Part shown: in pieces, positions 32,171-40,773 of the stretch
Layout: each line of letters starts with the position of its first letter
How positions within the stretch are numbered: position 1 is the first letter of the stretch
Assembly (NCBI RefSeq): GCF_014198245.1
Contig: NZ_JACIHE010000010.1
Span: forward strand, 124,001 to 188,000
Reading direction: 5' to 3'
Origin: Bradyrhizobium sp. cir1
GTDB lineage: Bacteria > Pseudomonadota > Alphaproteobacteria > Rhizobiales > Xanthobacteraceae
DNA length: 64,000 nucleotides
Made by a program: the position numbers and the translations under genes
The notes under the pieces: generated by a model
What the model was told of the DNA's origin: nothing
Seen by the model: the letters and a program-made list of their open reading frames with translations, nothing else
Database searches by the model: none

Positions 32171-33202
32171 CTAGAACGTCAGCTGCACCTTCATCGACTG
32201 CGAACGGTCGCTGGCGAGCTCGAAGGCGGCGACCGCGTTTTCGAACGGCATGGTCGCCGTGATCAGCGGCTTGACGTCGATCAGGCCTTCGCCCATCAGC
32301 CGCACCGCCAGCTCGAACTCGGGATCGAAGCGGAAGGTGCCGCGGAGCTGCAATTCTTTGGCGACGATCGAGTTGATCGGCAGCGTCATCTCGCCGCCGA
32401 GGCCGAGCTGCACCAGGGTTGCGCCGGGCCTGAGCACGTCGAGCGCGGTGCGGAGCGCGGCCTGGTTGCCGGAGGCCTCGAACAGCGTGTCGAACACGCC
32501 CTTGCCGGCGCGCCAGGGATCGAGCGCGGTGGCATTGGTCGCGACGTTGACGGCATGCGTGGCGCCGAGCTTTTTCGCAACCGCGAGCGGGGCGTCGGCC
32601 ACATCAGTCACCACGATTTCGGATGCACCGCCGAAGCGCGAGACCAAAATCATCAGCGCGCCGATCGGGCCGCAGCCGGTGATCAGCACGCGCTTGCCGA
32701 GCAGGGGGCCGGCCTGCTTGCCGGCATGCAGACACACCGCGAGCGGCTCGGCCACCGCGGCTTCCGCGAGCGAGAGCTTGTCTGAGATCGGCACGGCCTG
32801 CGTCGCATCGACCGTGATGAACTCGCGAAAGCCGCCCTGCACATGAGGAAAGCGCATCGCGCTGCCGAGGAAGCGCATGTCGAGGCACTGGTTGCGCATG
32901 CCTTCCTGGCAATGCAGGCACGTCCCGCACGGCTTGCTCGGATTGACCGCAACGCGGGTGCCTGATTTCACGCTGGTGACGCCGTCACCGACCGCCGCAA
33001 CCACGCCGGCGATCTCGTGGCCCAGCGCCATCGGCTGCTGGATGCGCACGACGCCGAAACCGCCGTGATGATAGTAGTGCAGGTCGGAGCCGCAGATGCC
33101 GCCATTGGCGATCTTGACGCGGACCTCGCCCGGACCGGGCGCGGGATCAGGATAGGTATCGATCCGCAGGTCCTTCGGGGCGTGAATGACGACGGCGCGC
33201 AT
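32171..33202 (-). CDS. idnD: zinc-dependent L-idonate 5-dehydrogenase-like alcohol dehydrogenase
   Basis: A 343-residue medium-chain dehydrogenase. The catalytic zinc region is CGSDLHYYHHGG with GHEIAGVV. The structural zinc Cys cluster is CGTCLHCQEGMRNQC. The nucleotide-binding Rossmann motif is VLITGCGPIGALMI. Sequence and length match L-idonate 5-dehydrogenase (IdnD), which oxidises L-idonate to 5-keto-D-gluconate. AAGGAG precedes the ATG. It follows an IdnO-like SDR and an enolase-superfamily dehydratase on the same strand, so a sugar-acid pathway is likely. Exact substrate not proven. Confidence 0.88.
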   Translation of the reverse strand: MRAVVIHAPKDLRIDTYPDPAPGPGEVRVKIANGGICGSDLHYYHHGGFGVVRIQQPMALGHEIAGVVAAVGDGVTSVKSGTRVAVNPSKPCGTCLHCQEGMRNQCLDMRFLGSAMRFPHVQGGFREFITVDATQAVPISDKLSLAEAAVAEPLAVCLHAGKQAGPLLGKRVLITGCGPIGALMILVSRFGGASEIVVTDVADAPLAVAKKLGATHAVNVATNATALDPWRAGKGVFDTLFEASGNQAALRTALDVLRPGATLVQLGLGGEMTLPINSIVAKELQLRGTFRFDPEFELAVRLMGEGLIDVKPLITATMPFENAVAAFELASDRSQSMKVQLTF

Positions 33203-33229
33203 GGGTTGCTCCTTCGTTGTCTTCGCGGA

Positions 33230-33997
33230 TCACATCGCGGCGATCATGCCGCCATCGACATAGATGATCTGGCCGTTGACATAGGTGGAGGCATCGGAGG
33301 CGAGGAAGATCGCCGCGCCCACCAGCTCGTCCGGCTTGCCCCAGCGCTTGGAGGGGATGCGGCCCATCAGCCAGTTGTTGAAATCGGCGTTGTTGACCAG
33401 CGCCTCGTTCATGTCGGTGAGCATGTAGCCGGGGCCGATCGCATTGGCCTGGATGCCGTGCTGGGCCCATTCCACCGCCATCGAGCGCGTGAGGTTCTTG
33501 ATGCCGCCCTTGGCCGCGGTGTAGGGCGCGATGGTGGGGCGCGCCAGCTCGCTGCCGAGCGAGCCGATATTGATGATCTTGCCGTGCTTGCGCGGGATCA
33601 TGCGCTTGGCCGCCTCGCGACCGATCACGAAGGCGCTGGTGAGGTTGGTCTCGATCACCTTGCGCCATTCGTCAGTGGTGAACTCGACCAGCGGCTTGCG
33701 GTGCTGGATGCCGGCATTGTTGACGACGATGTCGACCGCAATGCCTTGTCTGTCGAAGTCGTTGAAGGCGGCAACGATCGCGGGCTCGTCGGTGACGTTG
33801 AAGGCCGCGCCTTCGGCCTGGTAGCCGGCGGCGCGAAACTCGGCGACGGCCTGCTCGACGCGCTTTGGATCGACGCCGTTGATGATGATCTTCGCGCCGG
33901 CCTTGGCCATGCCCTCGGCAATGGCGCGGCCGAGGCCGCGGGAGGAGCCGGTCACGAGCGCGGTGCGGCCGGAGAGATCGAAGAGGGAGGTGCTCAT
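33230..33997 (-). CDS. SDR, gluconate 5-dehydrogenase (IdnO)-like
   Basis: A 255-residue classical short-chain dehydrogenase. The cofactor motif is TGSSRGLGRAIAEG, then VNNAGIQHRKPLVEFTTDEWRKVIETNL. The catalytic Ser is in INIGSLGSELARPTIAP, with the active YTAAKGG (YxxxK intact). The IQHRKPL segment is typical of IdnO/gluconate 5-dehydrogenases, which reduce 5-ketogluconate to gluconate. It lies 27 bases upstream of idnD and 12 bases downstream of the dehydratase gene in one operon. Together with IdnD it would interconvert L-idonate, 5-ketogluconate and D-gluconate. Confidence 0.88.
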   Translation of the reverse strand: MSTSLFDLSGRTALVTGSSRGLGRAIAEGMAKAGAKIIINGVDPKRVEQAVAEFRAAGYQAEGAAFNVTDEPAIVAAFNDFDRQGIAVDIVVNNAGIQHRKPLVEFTTDEWRKVIETNLTSAFVIGREAAKRMIPRKHGKIINIGSLGSELARPTIAPYTAAKGGIKNLTRSMAVEWAQHGIQANAIGPGYMLTDMNEALVNNADFNNWLMGRIPSKRWGKPDELVGAAIFLASDASTYVNGQIIYVDGGMIAAM

Positions 33998-34009
33998 CTC
34001 AAGAATTCC

Positions 34010-35215
34010 TCAGACGTTGGAGCGGCGCACGGTGAGATCGCTGCGCTCGAAGACAGCAGGCAGGAGGTCGACGCCAAGGCCGGGGCCTTCCATCGGGAAA
34101 ACGTAGCCGTCCTTGATCACGGGCATCGTGGTGACGAGCTCATTGTACCAGCCCTTGTAGAAGGCGCGGACCGATTCCTGGATCAAGGTGTTGGGCTGGC
34201 TGAACGACATGTGGATGGCGGCGATGAAGCCGATCGGGCCGATGCAATCGTGCGGCGCGAAGGGACGGTGATAGGTCTCGGCCATCGCCGCGATCTTGCG
34301 GCCTTCGGTGAGGCCGCCGGTCCAGCACAGATCGGCCATCACGACATGCATGGCGTCGCGGTCGAGCATGTCCTTGTAGGGGAAGCGCGAGCCCAGCGTC
34401 TCGCTGGCGCAGACCCAGACGTCGGTGGAACGGGCATATTCGGCCAGCGCCTGCGGCGAGTTCATCCGGATCGGGTCTTCGTACCAGGTCGGCTTGTAGG
34501 GTTCCAGCGCACGTGCGATCTGCTTGGCGGTCGGCAGGTTCCACAGCGAGTGGAGCTCGACCATGATCTCCATCTTGTCGCCGACGGCTTTCCGGATCTT
34601 CTCGAACGGCTCGATCGCCTGCTTCATCTGCGCGGCGGTAATGTAGAGGCCCTTGTTTTCCTGCGCCGCCGGGTCGAACGGCCAGATCTTCATGGCGGAG
34701 ATGCCGCTTTCGAGCAGGCTTTCGGCGAGCGCATCGGCATGGTTCATGAAGCCGTCGAGATCTTCGTAGGGACCTTTGGAAGCGCCGAGATTCCAGTTCG
34801 CGACCGGGCTGATATTGGTCGAGCGGACATATTGCGTGCCGGCGCAGGTGTTGTAGATGCGCTGTTTGTCACGACAGAGGCCGCCGAGCATCTGGTGCAC
34901 CGGCTGATTGCAGACCTTGCCGAACAGGTCCCACAGCGCGATGTCGATCGCGGAAGCCGCGCGATACTCGACGCCGGTGGAGGACTGCGCCATCGGCAGG
35001 TTCAGCATGTCGCGATGGATCGCCTCGATGTGCAGCGGATTGCGGCCGAGCAGGCGGCCGGCAAAGGTGTCGTGGATCTGCGCCTCGACCGCGCCCGCAC
35101 CATAGAAGGTTTCGCCGAGACCGATCACGCCGCTATCGGTGTGGATGCGCACCCAGATGACGTTGGAGAATTCCTCGGTGCGCAGCGTCTCGATCGACGT
35201 GATCTTCACGGCCAT
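34010..35215 (-). CDS. enolase-superfamily acid-sugar dehydratase (mandelate racemase/muconate lactonizing enzyme family)
   Basis: A 401-residue TIM-barrel enzyme. The N-terminal capping domain contains GVIGLGETFYGAGAVEAQIHDTFAGRLLGRNP. The barrel supplies Lys/Ile in AMKIWPFD and metal ligands in IMVELHSLWN, WYEDPIRMN and ASETLGSR, with a likely catalytic His in FAPHDCIGPIGFIAA. Such enzymes dehydrate aldonic or aldaric acids to 2-keto-3-deoxy products; a gluconate/galactonate-like dehydratase is a fair guess beside idonate and gluconate dehydrogenases. GGGAGG precedes ATG 35215. First gene of the operon, facing a palindromic operator and a GntR gene. Confidence 0.88.
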   Translation of the reverse strand: MAVKITSIETLRTEEFSNVIWVRIHTDSGVIGLGETFYGAGAVEAQIHDTFAGRLLGRNPLHIEAIHRDMLNLPMAQSSTGVEYRAASAIDIALWDLFGKVCNQPVHQMLGGLCRDKQRIYNTCAGTQYVRSTNISPVANWNLGASKGPYEDLDGFMNHADALAESLLESGISAMKIWPFDPAAQENKGLYITAAQMKQAIEPFEKIRKAVGDKMEIMVELHSLWNLPTAKQIARALEPYKPTWYEDPIRMNSPQALAEYARSTDVWVCASETLGSRFPYKDMLDRDAMHVVMADLCWTGGLTEGRKIAAMAETYHRPFAPHDCIGPIGFIAAIHMSFSQPNTLIQESVRAFYKGWYNELVTTMPVIKDGYVFPMEGPGLGVDLLPAVFERSDLTVRRSNV

Positions 35216-35261
35216 TGTCCTCCCATTACGGGCGCCTCGCGCCCGACGTCTCATTTTGCAT

Positions 35262-35322
35262 TGCAACATGTTGCAGGTCGTGCGGACGTCTTACGCCTGC
35301 TTGTAATATATCACAACATGTT
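35262..35322. promoter_or_regulatory. paired palindromic operators (core AACATGTT)
   Basis: A perfect 14-base palindrome TGCAACATGTTGCA is at 35262-35275. The same eight-base core AACATGTT recurs at 35315-35322. The two centres are 50 bases apart, near five helical turns. The near-palindrome TTGTAATATATCACAA (35301-35316) abuts the second. They sit between the dehydratase operon and the GntR gene. Likely sites for that repressor, possibly with DNA looping. Confidence 0.65.
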
Positions 35323-35386
35323 TTAAGGGTGCCACAAACAAGGCGCCACCTAGCAACGAGAGCGCGGGCTGACGGGAGAGGACGAC

Positions 35387-36154
35387 ATGGCACGGCGCAA
35401 GCGCACGCTCGAGGTGGTGAGACACGATGACGACGGCGAGGGCAGGCCCTCCCGCCGCAACCGTCTCAACTTCTTCGAGCTGGCCTATCAGAGGATCGAG
35501 GAACTGCTCGTTCACTGCGAGCTGAAGCCCGGACAATTCATGACGATGCTGGAATTGCAGCAGATCACCGGCTTCGGGCGCACACCGGTGCATCACGCCG
35601 TCAATCGTCTCTCCGCCGACACGCTCATCATCATCCGCCCGCGTCACGGCCTGCACATCGCGCCGATCGACCTGGCGCGCGAGCGCATGCTGCTTGGCCT
35701 GCGCCGTGACATGGAGCGCTTCGTGATCCGCCTTGCGGCCGATCGTGCCAGCCTGTCGCATCGCAATCAGGCGCTGCACATCGAGCGCCTGTTGCGCGAG
35801 CGCCGCGCCAGCCTGACCCTCGACGAATTCAACAGCATCGACCGGCGCATCGACGCGCTGGTGCTGGAGGCGGCCGGCGAACCGTTCCTGGTGCACACGT
35901 TGCGGCCGCTGCACACGCTGTACCGCCGCATCGGCTACATCCATCACCGCTTCATGCCGGGGCAGGCCGATCTGTCCGGCACGATCGACCATCATCTCGC
36001 CATTCTCAGTGCCGTCGCCAGCCGCCGCGTCGAGGACGCCGTGAAGGCCAGCGATGCGCTGATCGACTACATGGGCGAGATGTTCACGGGCATGGAGGCG
36101 GGGATCGATCCGCGCCTGCTCGATTGCAGCATCGAGCCGCTACTCGGCGCGTAG
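35387..36154 (+). CDS. GntR-family (FCD-type) transcriptional regulator
   Basis: A 255-residue regulator. After a basic lead (ARRKRTLEVV…RPSRRNRLN), the winged helix reads LAYQRIEELLVHCELKPGQFMTMLELQQITGFGRTPVHHAVNRLSADTLIIIRPRHGLHIAPI (about 30-95). The helical FCD effector domain follows (about 100-235), with metal-ligand-like His residues in HTLYRRIGYIHHRFM and TIDHHLAILSAV. Such proteins repress sugar-acid pathways and are released by pathway metabolites. It is divergent from the dehydratase/IdnO/IdnD operon and upstream of the MFS symporter, so it probably controls both. Confidence 0.9.
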   Translation: MARRKRTLEVVRHDDDGEGRPSRRNRLNFFELAYQRIEELLVHCELKPGQFMTMLELQQITGFGRTPVHHAVNRLSADTLIIIRPRHGLHIAPIDLARERMLLGLRRDMERFVIRLAADRASLSHRNQALHIERLLRERRASLTLDEFNSIDRRIDALVLEAAGEPFLVHTLRPLHTLYRRIGYIHHRFMPGQADLSGTIDHHLAILSAVASRRVEDAVKASDALIDYMGEMFTGMEAGIDPRLLDCSIEPLLGA

Positions 36155-36254
36155 AGCATGATCCGGAAAAGTGTGCAGCGGTTTTCCGAAGAGATCATGC
36201 TCAAAACAACAAGCTAAAGCGCGATGACGATTCATCCTGATCTCATCGCGCTTT
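36153..36254. repeat. two-part extragenic palindrome, copy 2 (reverse order)
   Basis: AGAGCATGATCCGGAAAAGT…TTTTCCGAAGAGATCATGCTC is followed by TAAAGCGCGATGACGATTCA…TCTCATCGCGCTTT. It has the same two modules as at 18774-18874 but in the opposite order and orientation. It begins on the GntR stop codon and ends 26 bases before the MFS gene, so it must be transcribed if the two genes form one unit. Confidence 0.85.
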
Positions 36255-36280
36255 GAAGAGTTTTGAAGAGAGGACCAAAC

Positions 36281-37645
36281 ATGCAGACAATGGCCATGCC
36301 ACAACCGACCGCGAGCGAGGCCGCGGTCCGCTACCTCATTACGAACTACAGTCCAAAGGGTAACAAGGTCGGCTGGCTGATGATGGCCTCGATCCTGGTG
36401 GAGGCTTGGGATCTCTACTCGATCGCCTTCGTGCTGATCTTCATCAAGGAGCAGTACAATCCCGATCCATTGATGCTCGGCCTCGCCGCCGCGGGCACGC
36501 AGGGCGGCGCCCTGATCGGCGCGCTGCTCGGCGGCTGGCTGTCCGACAAGATCGGCCGCCGCGTGATGTTCCTGGTGACGATGGTGCTGTTCATCGTGCT
36601 GGCGCTGGCGCAGGCCTTCGTGCCGAGCGTGGGCTGGCTCGTCGTGATCCGCTTCCTGCTCGGCATCCCGCTCGGCTCGGACATCTCGACCGGCTACACC
36701 TACATCATGGAATCCATGGCCAAGGGTGAGCGCGAGGTCATGGGCAACCGCTGGCAGTTCATGTTCGCCGTGGGTGAAGTCCTGACCATCGGCGTCATCG
36801 TGATCTTCCTGCTGATCGACATGCAGCACGAGATGCTGTGGCGCGTGACGCTCGGTCTCGGCGCGGTGCCGGCGCTCATCATCCTGATCATGCGCCACGA
36901 CGTGCCGGAGACGGCGGTGTGGCTGGTGCAGAAGGGACGCTACCGCGAGGCCAAGCAGGTCGCGCGCGAGATGTTCAACGACAATCTCGACATGCTGCCG
37001 GACCAGGACGTCAAGGTGCCGAAGGTCTCGACCCGCGCGTTTCTGGCTGACCTCAAGAAGGATCCGATCCGCTGGCGCGCGACGGTCTACGGGTGGATCG
37101 CCTGCTTCATGCAAGCAAGCGAGTTCTCGACCTTCGCGTTCTACCTGCCGGTACTGTTCGCGATGGTCGGCGTCTCGTCGATTCTCGGCAACAATCTGGT
37201 GACAATGGCGCTGTTTGCCTTCGCGGGGCTGTCGGGCTGGGTCGGACCCTTGCTGACGCCGAAGATCGGCCACCGTGGCATCTCGATCGCCGGCTTCTCG
37301 ATCGTGCTGGTATCGCTGCTGTTCGCTGCCTTCGCGCTCTACACCGGCAACAAGATGCTGCTGCCGTTCGCAGCGGCCGGCATGCTCTGGGGCCACTATT
37401 GGGACGCCTCGAACTGCATGACGATTCCGACCATGGTCGCTCGTCCGCAATACCGCGGCACGGCGAGTGGCTTCGCCTACATGTTCGTGAAGCTGCCGTC
37501 GTTCCTGGCGATCTTCCTGTTCCCCTCGCTGTTCGCCGCGATCGGACAGGCCAACGCCACGCTGTTCGTGGCGATCTTCCCGCTGATCGGATTGCTCGCC
37601 GCAATCTTCATCCTGCCGGAAGTTTACGGCTACGAGAACGACTGA
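36281..37645 (+). CDS. MFS transporter, sugar-acid/aromatic-acid:H+ symporter type
   Basis: A 454-residue inner-membrane protein with twelve predicted helices. Hallmarks are the helix 2-3 loop GGWLSDKIGRRVMFL and the charged segment in helix 4 (RFLLGIPLGSDISTGYTYIMES). A central cytoplasmic loop (ETAVWLVQKGRYREAKQVAREMF) resembles sugar porters. AGAGGACC precedes ATG 36281; an upstream in-frame start is less well supported. It sits downstream of the GntR gene, separated by a repeat element. It probably imports the sugar acid degraded by the adjacent operon; the substrate is inferred from context only. Confidence 0.88.
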   Translation: MQTMAMPQPTASEAAVRYLITNYSPKGNKVGWLMMASILVEAWDLYSIAFVLIFIKEQYNPDPLMLGLAAAGTQGGALIGALLGGWLSDKIGRRVMFLVTMVLFIVLALAQAFVPSVGWLVVIRFLLGIPLGSDISTGYTYIMESMAKGEREVMGNRWQFMFAVGEVLTIGVIVIFLLIDMQHEMLWRVTLGLGAVPALIILIMRHDVPETAVWLVQKGRYREAKQVAREMFNDNLDMLPDQDVKVPKVSTRAFLADLKKDPIRWRATVYGWIACFMQASEFSTFAFYLPVLFAMVGVSSILGNNLVTMALFAFAGLSGWVGPLLTPKIGHRGISIAGFSIVLVSLLFAAFALYTGNKMLLPFAAAGMLWGHYWDASNCMTIPTMVARPQYRGTASGFAYMFVKLPSFLAIFLFPSLFAAIGQANATLFVAIFPLIGLLAAIFILPEVYGYEND

Positions 37646-37665
37646 CAAATTGCCCGGTCGCGGCC

Positions 37666-37770
37666 TTAAAGCGCGATGAGATTAGGTTGAATCGTCATCG
37701 CGCTTTAGCTCTTTGTTTGAGCATGATCTTTTCGGAAAACCGCTTCACACTTTTCCGGATCATGCTCTAG
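37666..37770. repeat. two-part extragenic palindrome, copy 3
   Basis: TTAAAGCGCGATGAGATTAG…CGTCATCGCGCTTTAG is followed by GAGCATGATCTTTTCGGAAA…TTTTCCGGATCATGCTC. Module order and orientation match the copy at 18774-18874. Directly follows the MFS gene, so it may serve as transcription stop or mRNA end. Confidence 0.85.
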
Positions 37771-37792
37771 GGCCGCGATCGGGCTTCTCTCG

Positions 37793-38029
37793 CTACGGGC
37801 TCAAGAAGATGGGATCGATCCCGACTCCGTGGCCGAGCAGGCCGATCGCCTGGAACTGGGCGGTGTGGAAATCGATCTGTACGATGGCAAACAGGGTGAA
37901 CAGCGCCGCTGCGGAGAAGATCAGCAGGGGATGAGACGTCTCAGCTCGGCTCTCGTTCGGCGGAATGAAACCTTGAATCGCGCGGCGCAAGGAGAAACTC
38001 TGCGGCAGCGCCTTTGATTGAATCTGCAT
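37793..38029 (-). CDS. small single-pass membrane protein
   Basis: A 78-residue protein: a basic N-terminus (QIQSKALPQSFSLRRAIQGF), a polar linker, then one hydrophobic segment (LLIFSAAALFTLFAIVQI, about 40-58) and a short tail ending IDPIFLSP. AAGGAAGG lies before ATG 38029. No family recognised. It is convergent with the MFS gene through the repeat at 37666-37770. Gene call moderately sure; function unknown. Confidence 0.55.
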   Translation of the reverse strand: MQIQSKALPQSFSLRRAIQGFIPPNESRAETSHPLLIFSAAALFTLFAIVQIDFHTAQFQAIGLLGHGVGIDPIFLSP

Positions 38030-38140
38030 GATGAACCTTCCTTGCCGCGGCATGTCTGAAGCACGCGACAAGTGAACTCTAGCCGCGGTCGCACGGCCGG
38101 CATTGATGCACCGCAAACAACTACAGTGAATTCGCTGCCG

Positions 38141-39391
38141 CTACCTGATCGCCGCCGCCAGCGCCGCGATCAAAGCGGGCGGCGTCACCAGTAGGCCGAG
38201 CTTGAGGAAGGGCCAGGCGCTGAGCTCGATCTTCTCCCGCCGGAGCGCAACCAGCCAGAGGATGGTGGCGAGCGATCCCGTCACCGACATGTTCGGTCCG
38301 AGATCGACGCCGATCAGGATCGCGCTGACGACCGGCGCCGGCAGATGATCGCTGGCGGCGACCGAGCCGGCGATAAGGCCGACCGGAAGATTGTTGGCGA
38401 TATTGGTGCCGATCGCGGTGGCGATGCCGACGCTCCAGGCGGCCTGGGGCACCGATTGCGCGACCGCCTGGTGCAGCAGCGCGCTGAGCTGTCCGATCAC
38501 GCCCGTCTTCACCAGCGCTTCCACCATCACGAAGAGGCCGCCGACCAGCGGCAGCACGCTCCACGACACGCCCCGCAGCACCGGCAGCGGGGACTGACTG
38601 CTGAGCAGCAGCACGAGCGCGGCCGTCGCCACGCCGCAGACAAAGGTCGGCAGGCCCAATTGCTTGTCCAGCGCAGAGGCCGTGACCAACACGATTCCGA
38701 TCGCGACGATGCCTATTGCCGTCAGCTTGCCGCCGCGGCCGAGCTTTGGATGCGGCACGCTGCGAGCGATGGTCTCTTCCTTGAGCGCGCGGTGCTGGGT
38801 CAGGCGCAGCACGACATAGGTGAGCAGGATCGAGGCCGCCGAGGGCAGGGCGAACAGGCGCAGCCATTCCGTGAGGTGCGGCATGCGCGCGCCGAACACG
38901 ACAAGGTTGGCGGGATTGGAGATCGGCAGCACGAAGCTTGCGGCGTTGGCGATGAAGGCGCAGACGAAGAGATAGGGTAGCGGCTTTGCGCCGGCCGCGC
39001 GCGTTGCGGCATAGACGGCCGGCGTCAGCACGATCGCGGTGGCATCGTTCGAGAGCAGCACGGTGACCAGCGTGCCGACGAGATAGATCAGCAGGAACAG
39101 CCGCTGCGGCGAGCCGTCTGCATACTCGACCGCGAGCGCGGCGAGATAGTCGAACAGGCCCTCGAGCCGGGCGAGTTCGGCGATCAGCATCATGCCGATC
39201 AGGAAGAGATAGACGTCGAGGCCTTTCTCGATGCCGACAAGCGCGTCCTGCCACGGCAGGAAGCCAAGCAGCACCAGCGCGGCGGCGCCGATGACGGCCC
39301 AGATCGCCTCGGGCAGGCGGAACGGGCGGATAATGACGCCTGCGGTCGCAGCGACGATGATGCTCCAGGCCCAGATGGCGTCAGACGGCAC
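38141..39391 (-). CDS. ArsB/NhaD-type ion transporter (SLC13/IT superfamily)
   Basis: A 416-residue membrane protein with about eleven hydrophobic helices. Characteristic segments are LLSNDATAIVLTPAVYA and the re-entrant FVLPISNPANLVVFG near the middle of the first half. The repeat in the second half is GTNIANNLPVGLIAG and DLGPNMSVTGSLATILW. This inverted repeat layout is that of ArsB-like arsenite pumps and related anion carriers. Without arsR, arsC or arsA nearby, arsenite specificity is unproven. It lies 25 bases downstream of an MFS gene and is probably co-transcribed with it. Confidence 0.88.
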   Translation of the reverse strand: MPSDAIWAWSIIVAATAGVIIRPFRLPEAIWAVIGAAALVLLGFLPWQDALVGIEKGLDVYLFLIGMMLIAELARLEGLFDYLAALAVEYADGSPQRLFLLIYLVGTLVTVLLSNDATAIVLTPAVYAATRAAGAKPLPYLFVCAFIANAASFVLPISNPANLVVFGARMPHLTEWLRLFALPSAASILLTYVVLRLTQHRALKEETIARSVPHPKLGRGGKLTAIGIVAIGIVLVTASALDKQLGLPTFVCGVATAALVLLLSSQSPLPVLRGVSWSVLPLVGGLFVMVEALVKTGVIGQLSALLHQAVAQSVPQAAWSVGIATAIGTNIANNLPVGLIAGSVAASDHLPAPVVSAILIGVDLGPNMSVTGSLATILWLVALRREKIELSAWPFLKLGLLVTPPALIAALAAAIR

Positions 39392-39416
39392 GTTCAGTCC
39401 TCAATGTGGAACGGGT

Positions 39417-40691
39417 TCATTCGGCAGCGATATCCGATGTCGGCAGCGCTGTCTTCCCCTGCGGCTGCAAGGCGCCATGCCGCGTCTCGGGCAGGGCGAG
39501 GAGGCAGATGACGGCGCCGATCCCCGCGACCAGACCGAGCGTGATGAAGGCCGCACTGTAGCCCGCGCCGACCACGACGAAGCCGGCGAGCGCCGTCGAC
39601 AGCGCAGCTCCGATGCCCTGAGCGGTGATGACCGCGCCCTGCGCGACGTTGAAGCGCCCGGTGTTGCGCATGAGGTCGGCGACGATGACGGGGAAGATCG
39701 CGCCGAAGATGCCGGCGCCGACGCCGTCGAGGAACTGCACGCCGACCAGCCAGAACGGATTGTCGGAGAGTGTGTAGAGCGCACCCCGAACAGGCAGGAT
39801 CAGGAGGGCCGCGAGGAAGAAGCGCTTGTGTCCCCACCGGTCGGCCCTCGCGCCGACCAGCATCGCGAACGGTACCATCACCAATTGCGCCGCGACGATG
39901 CAGGCCGACATCAGGCTGGTGCCCATGTTCTTGTCCTGGAGCGCGAGTTTTTGTCCGACCAACGGCAGCATGGCTGCGTTGGAGAGATGGAAGAGCAGGA
40001 CGCAGATCGCGAAGACGAGCAGGGGGCGGCAGGTCAACAGCACGGCGAGGCCCGAGGGTTGCTCGCGCGCGCTGTCGCCGTCGGCATCATGCAGTCCCCG
40101 GGCAAGGTCGTGGTCGATGGCCTGTTCGGGGATGGCGACAATGCTGACGAGGCTTGCGATCGCCATGGCGCCGAGCAGGTAGAACACGACGGTCGGTCCG
40201 AACCAATAGGCGGAGAGCCCGGCAAGTGTCGCCGCGACCGCGTTGCCCGCGTGATTGAAGGTCTCGTTACGGCCAATCCGCCGGGTAAAGGTGGCGTGGC
40301 CGAAGATGCCGAGCGAGACGGCTGCAATCGCCGGAGGAAAGATCACGGCCGCAGCCTGCGCTATCCCTTGCGAGATCACGACCGGCAGAAAACCGGGCAG
40401 CAAAGGCAATGACAGCGAGGCTAAGGTCACCATGATGGCAGCGACAACCATCATCATCTGTTTCGCCCGCGTCGCATCGACCAGGGCTCCGGCCGGTGTC
40501 TGCGCCATGATGCCGGCGATCGTCGCGATCGACATCACGAGACCTATGCGCGCTTCGTCCCAGTGCTGCTCGGTCAGGAGATAAACGGCAAGATAGGGCC
40601 CGAGCCCATCGCGGACGTCGGCGAGGAAGAAATTGGCCGCATCCAGCGCGCGGCCGGCTCGCCTCGTCTGGTCGGGGTCCTGGCTCGACAT
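39417..40691 (-). CDS. MFS transporter
   Basis: A 424-residue twelve-helix transporter starting MSSQDPDQTRRAGRALDAANFFLADVRDGLGPYLAVYLL. The DVRDGLGPYLAVYL opening, AGALVDATRAKQMM loop and GARADRWGHKRFFLA second-half motif are typical of a Bradyrhizobium/Rhodopseudomonas MFS group. ATG 40691 with GAGAG upstream is preferred over an earlier in-frame start at 40730. Upstream of and near the ArsB-like gene, hence possibly an efflux pair. Substrate unknown. Confidence 0.88.
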   Translation of the reverse strand: MSSQDPDQTRRAGRALDAANFFLADVRDGLGPYLAVYLLTEQHWDEARIGLVMSIATIAGIMAQTPAGALVDATRAKQMMMVVAAIMVTLASLSLPLLPGFLPVVISQGIAQAAAVIFPPAIAAVSLGIFGHATFTRRIGRNETFNHAGNAVAATLAGLSAYWFGPTVVFYLLGAMAIASLVSIVAIPEQAIDHDLARGLHDADGDSAREQPSGLAVLLTCRPLLVFAICVLLFHLSNAAMLPLVGQKLALQDKNMGTSLMSACIVAAQLVMVPFAMLVGARADRWGHKRFFLAALLILPVRGALYTLSDNPFWLVGVQFLDGVGAGIFGAIFPVIVADLMRNTGRFNVAQGAVITAQGIGAALSTALAGFVVVGAGYSAAFITLGLVAGIGAVICLLALPETRHGALQPQGKTALPTSDIAAE

Positions 40692-40773
40692 CGGTCTCTC
40701 GATCGAGGCTCCAAGCGGCCCCGGCAGCAACCTTCATGATGTTGCACTGGTTCCCCCGATCACGCCGGACTCC

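Noticed and set aside
33017..35326. Long plus-strand frame opposite the sugar-acid operon
   Set aside because: Composition is antisense-like and the three minus-strand genes are complete with catalytic motifs.
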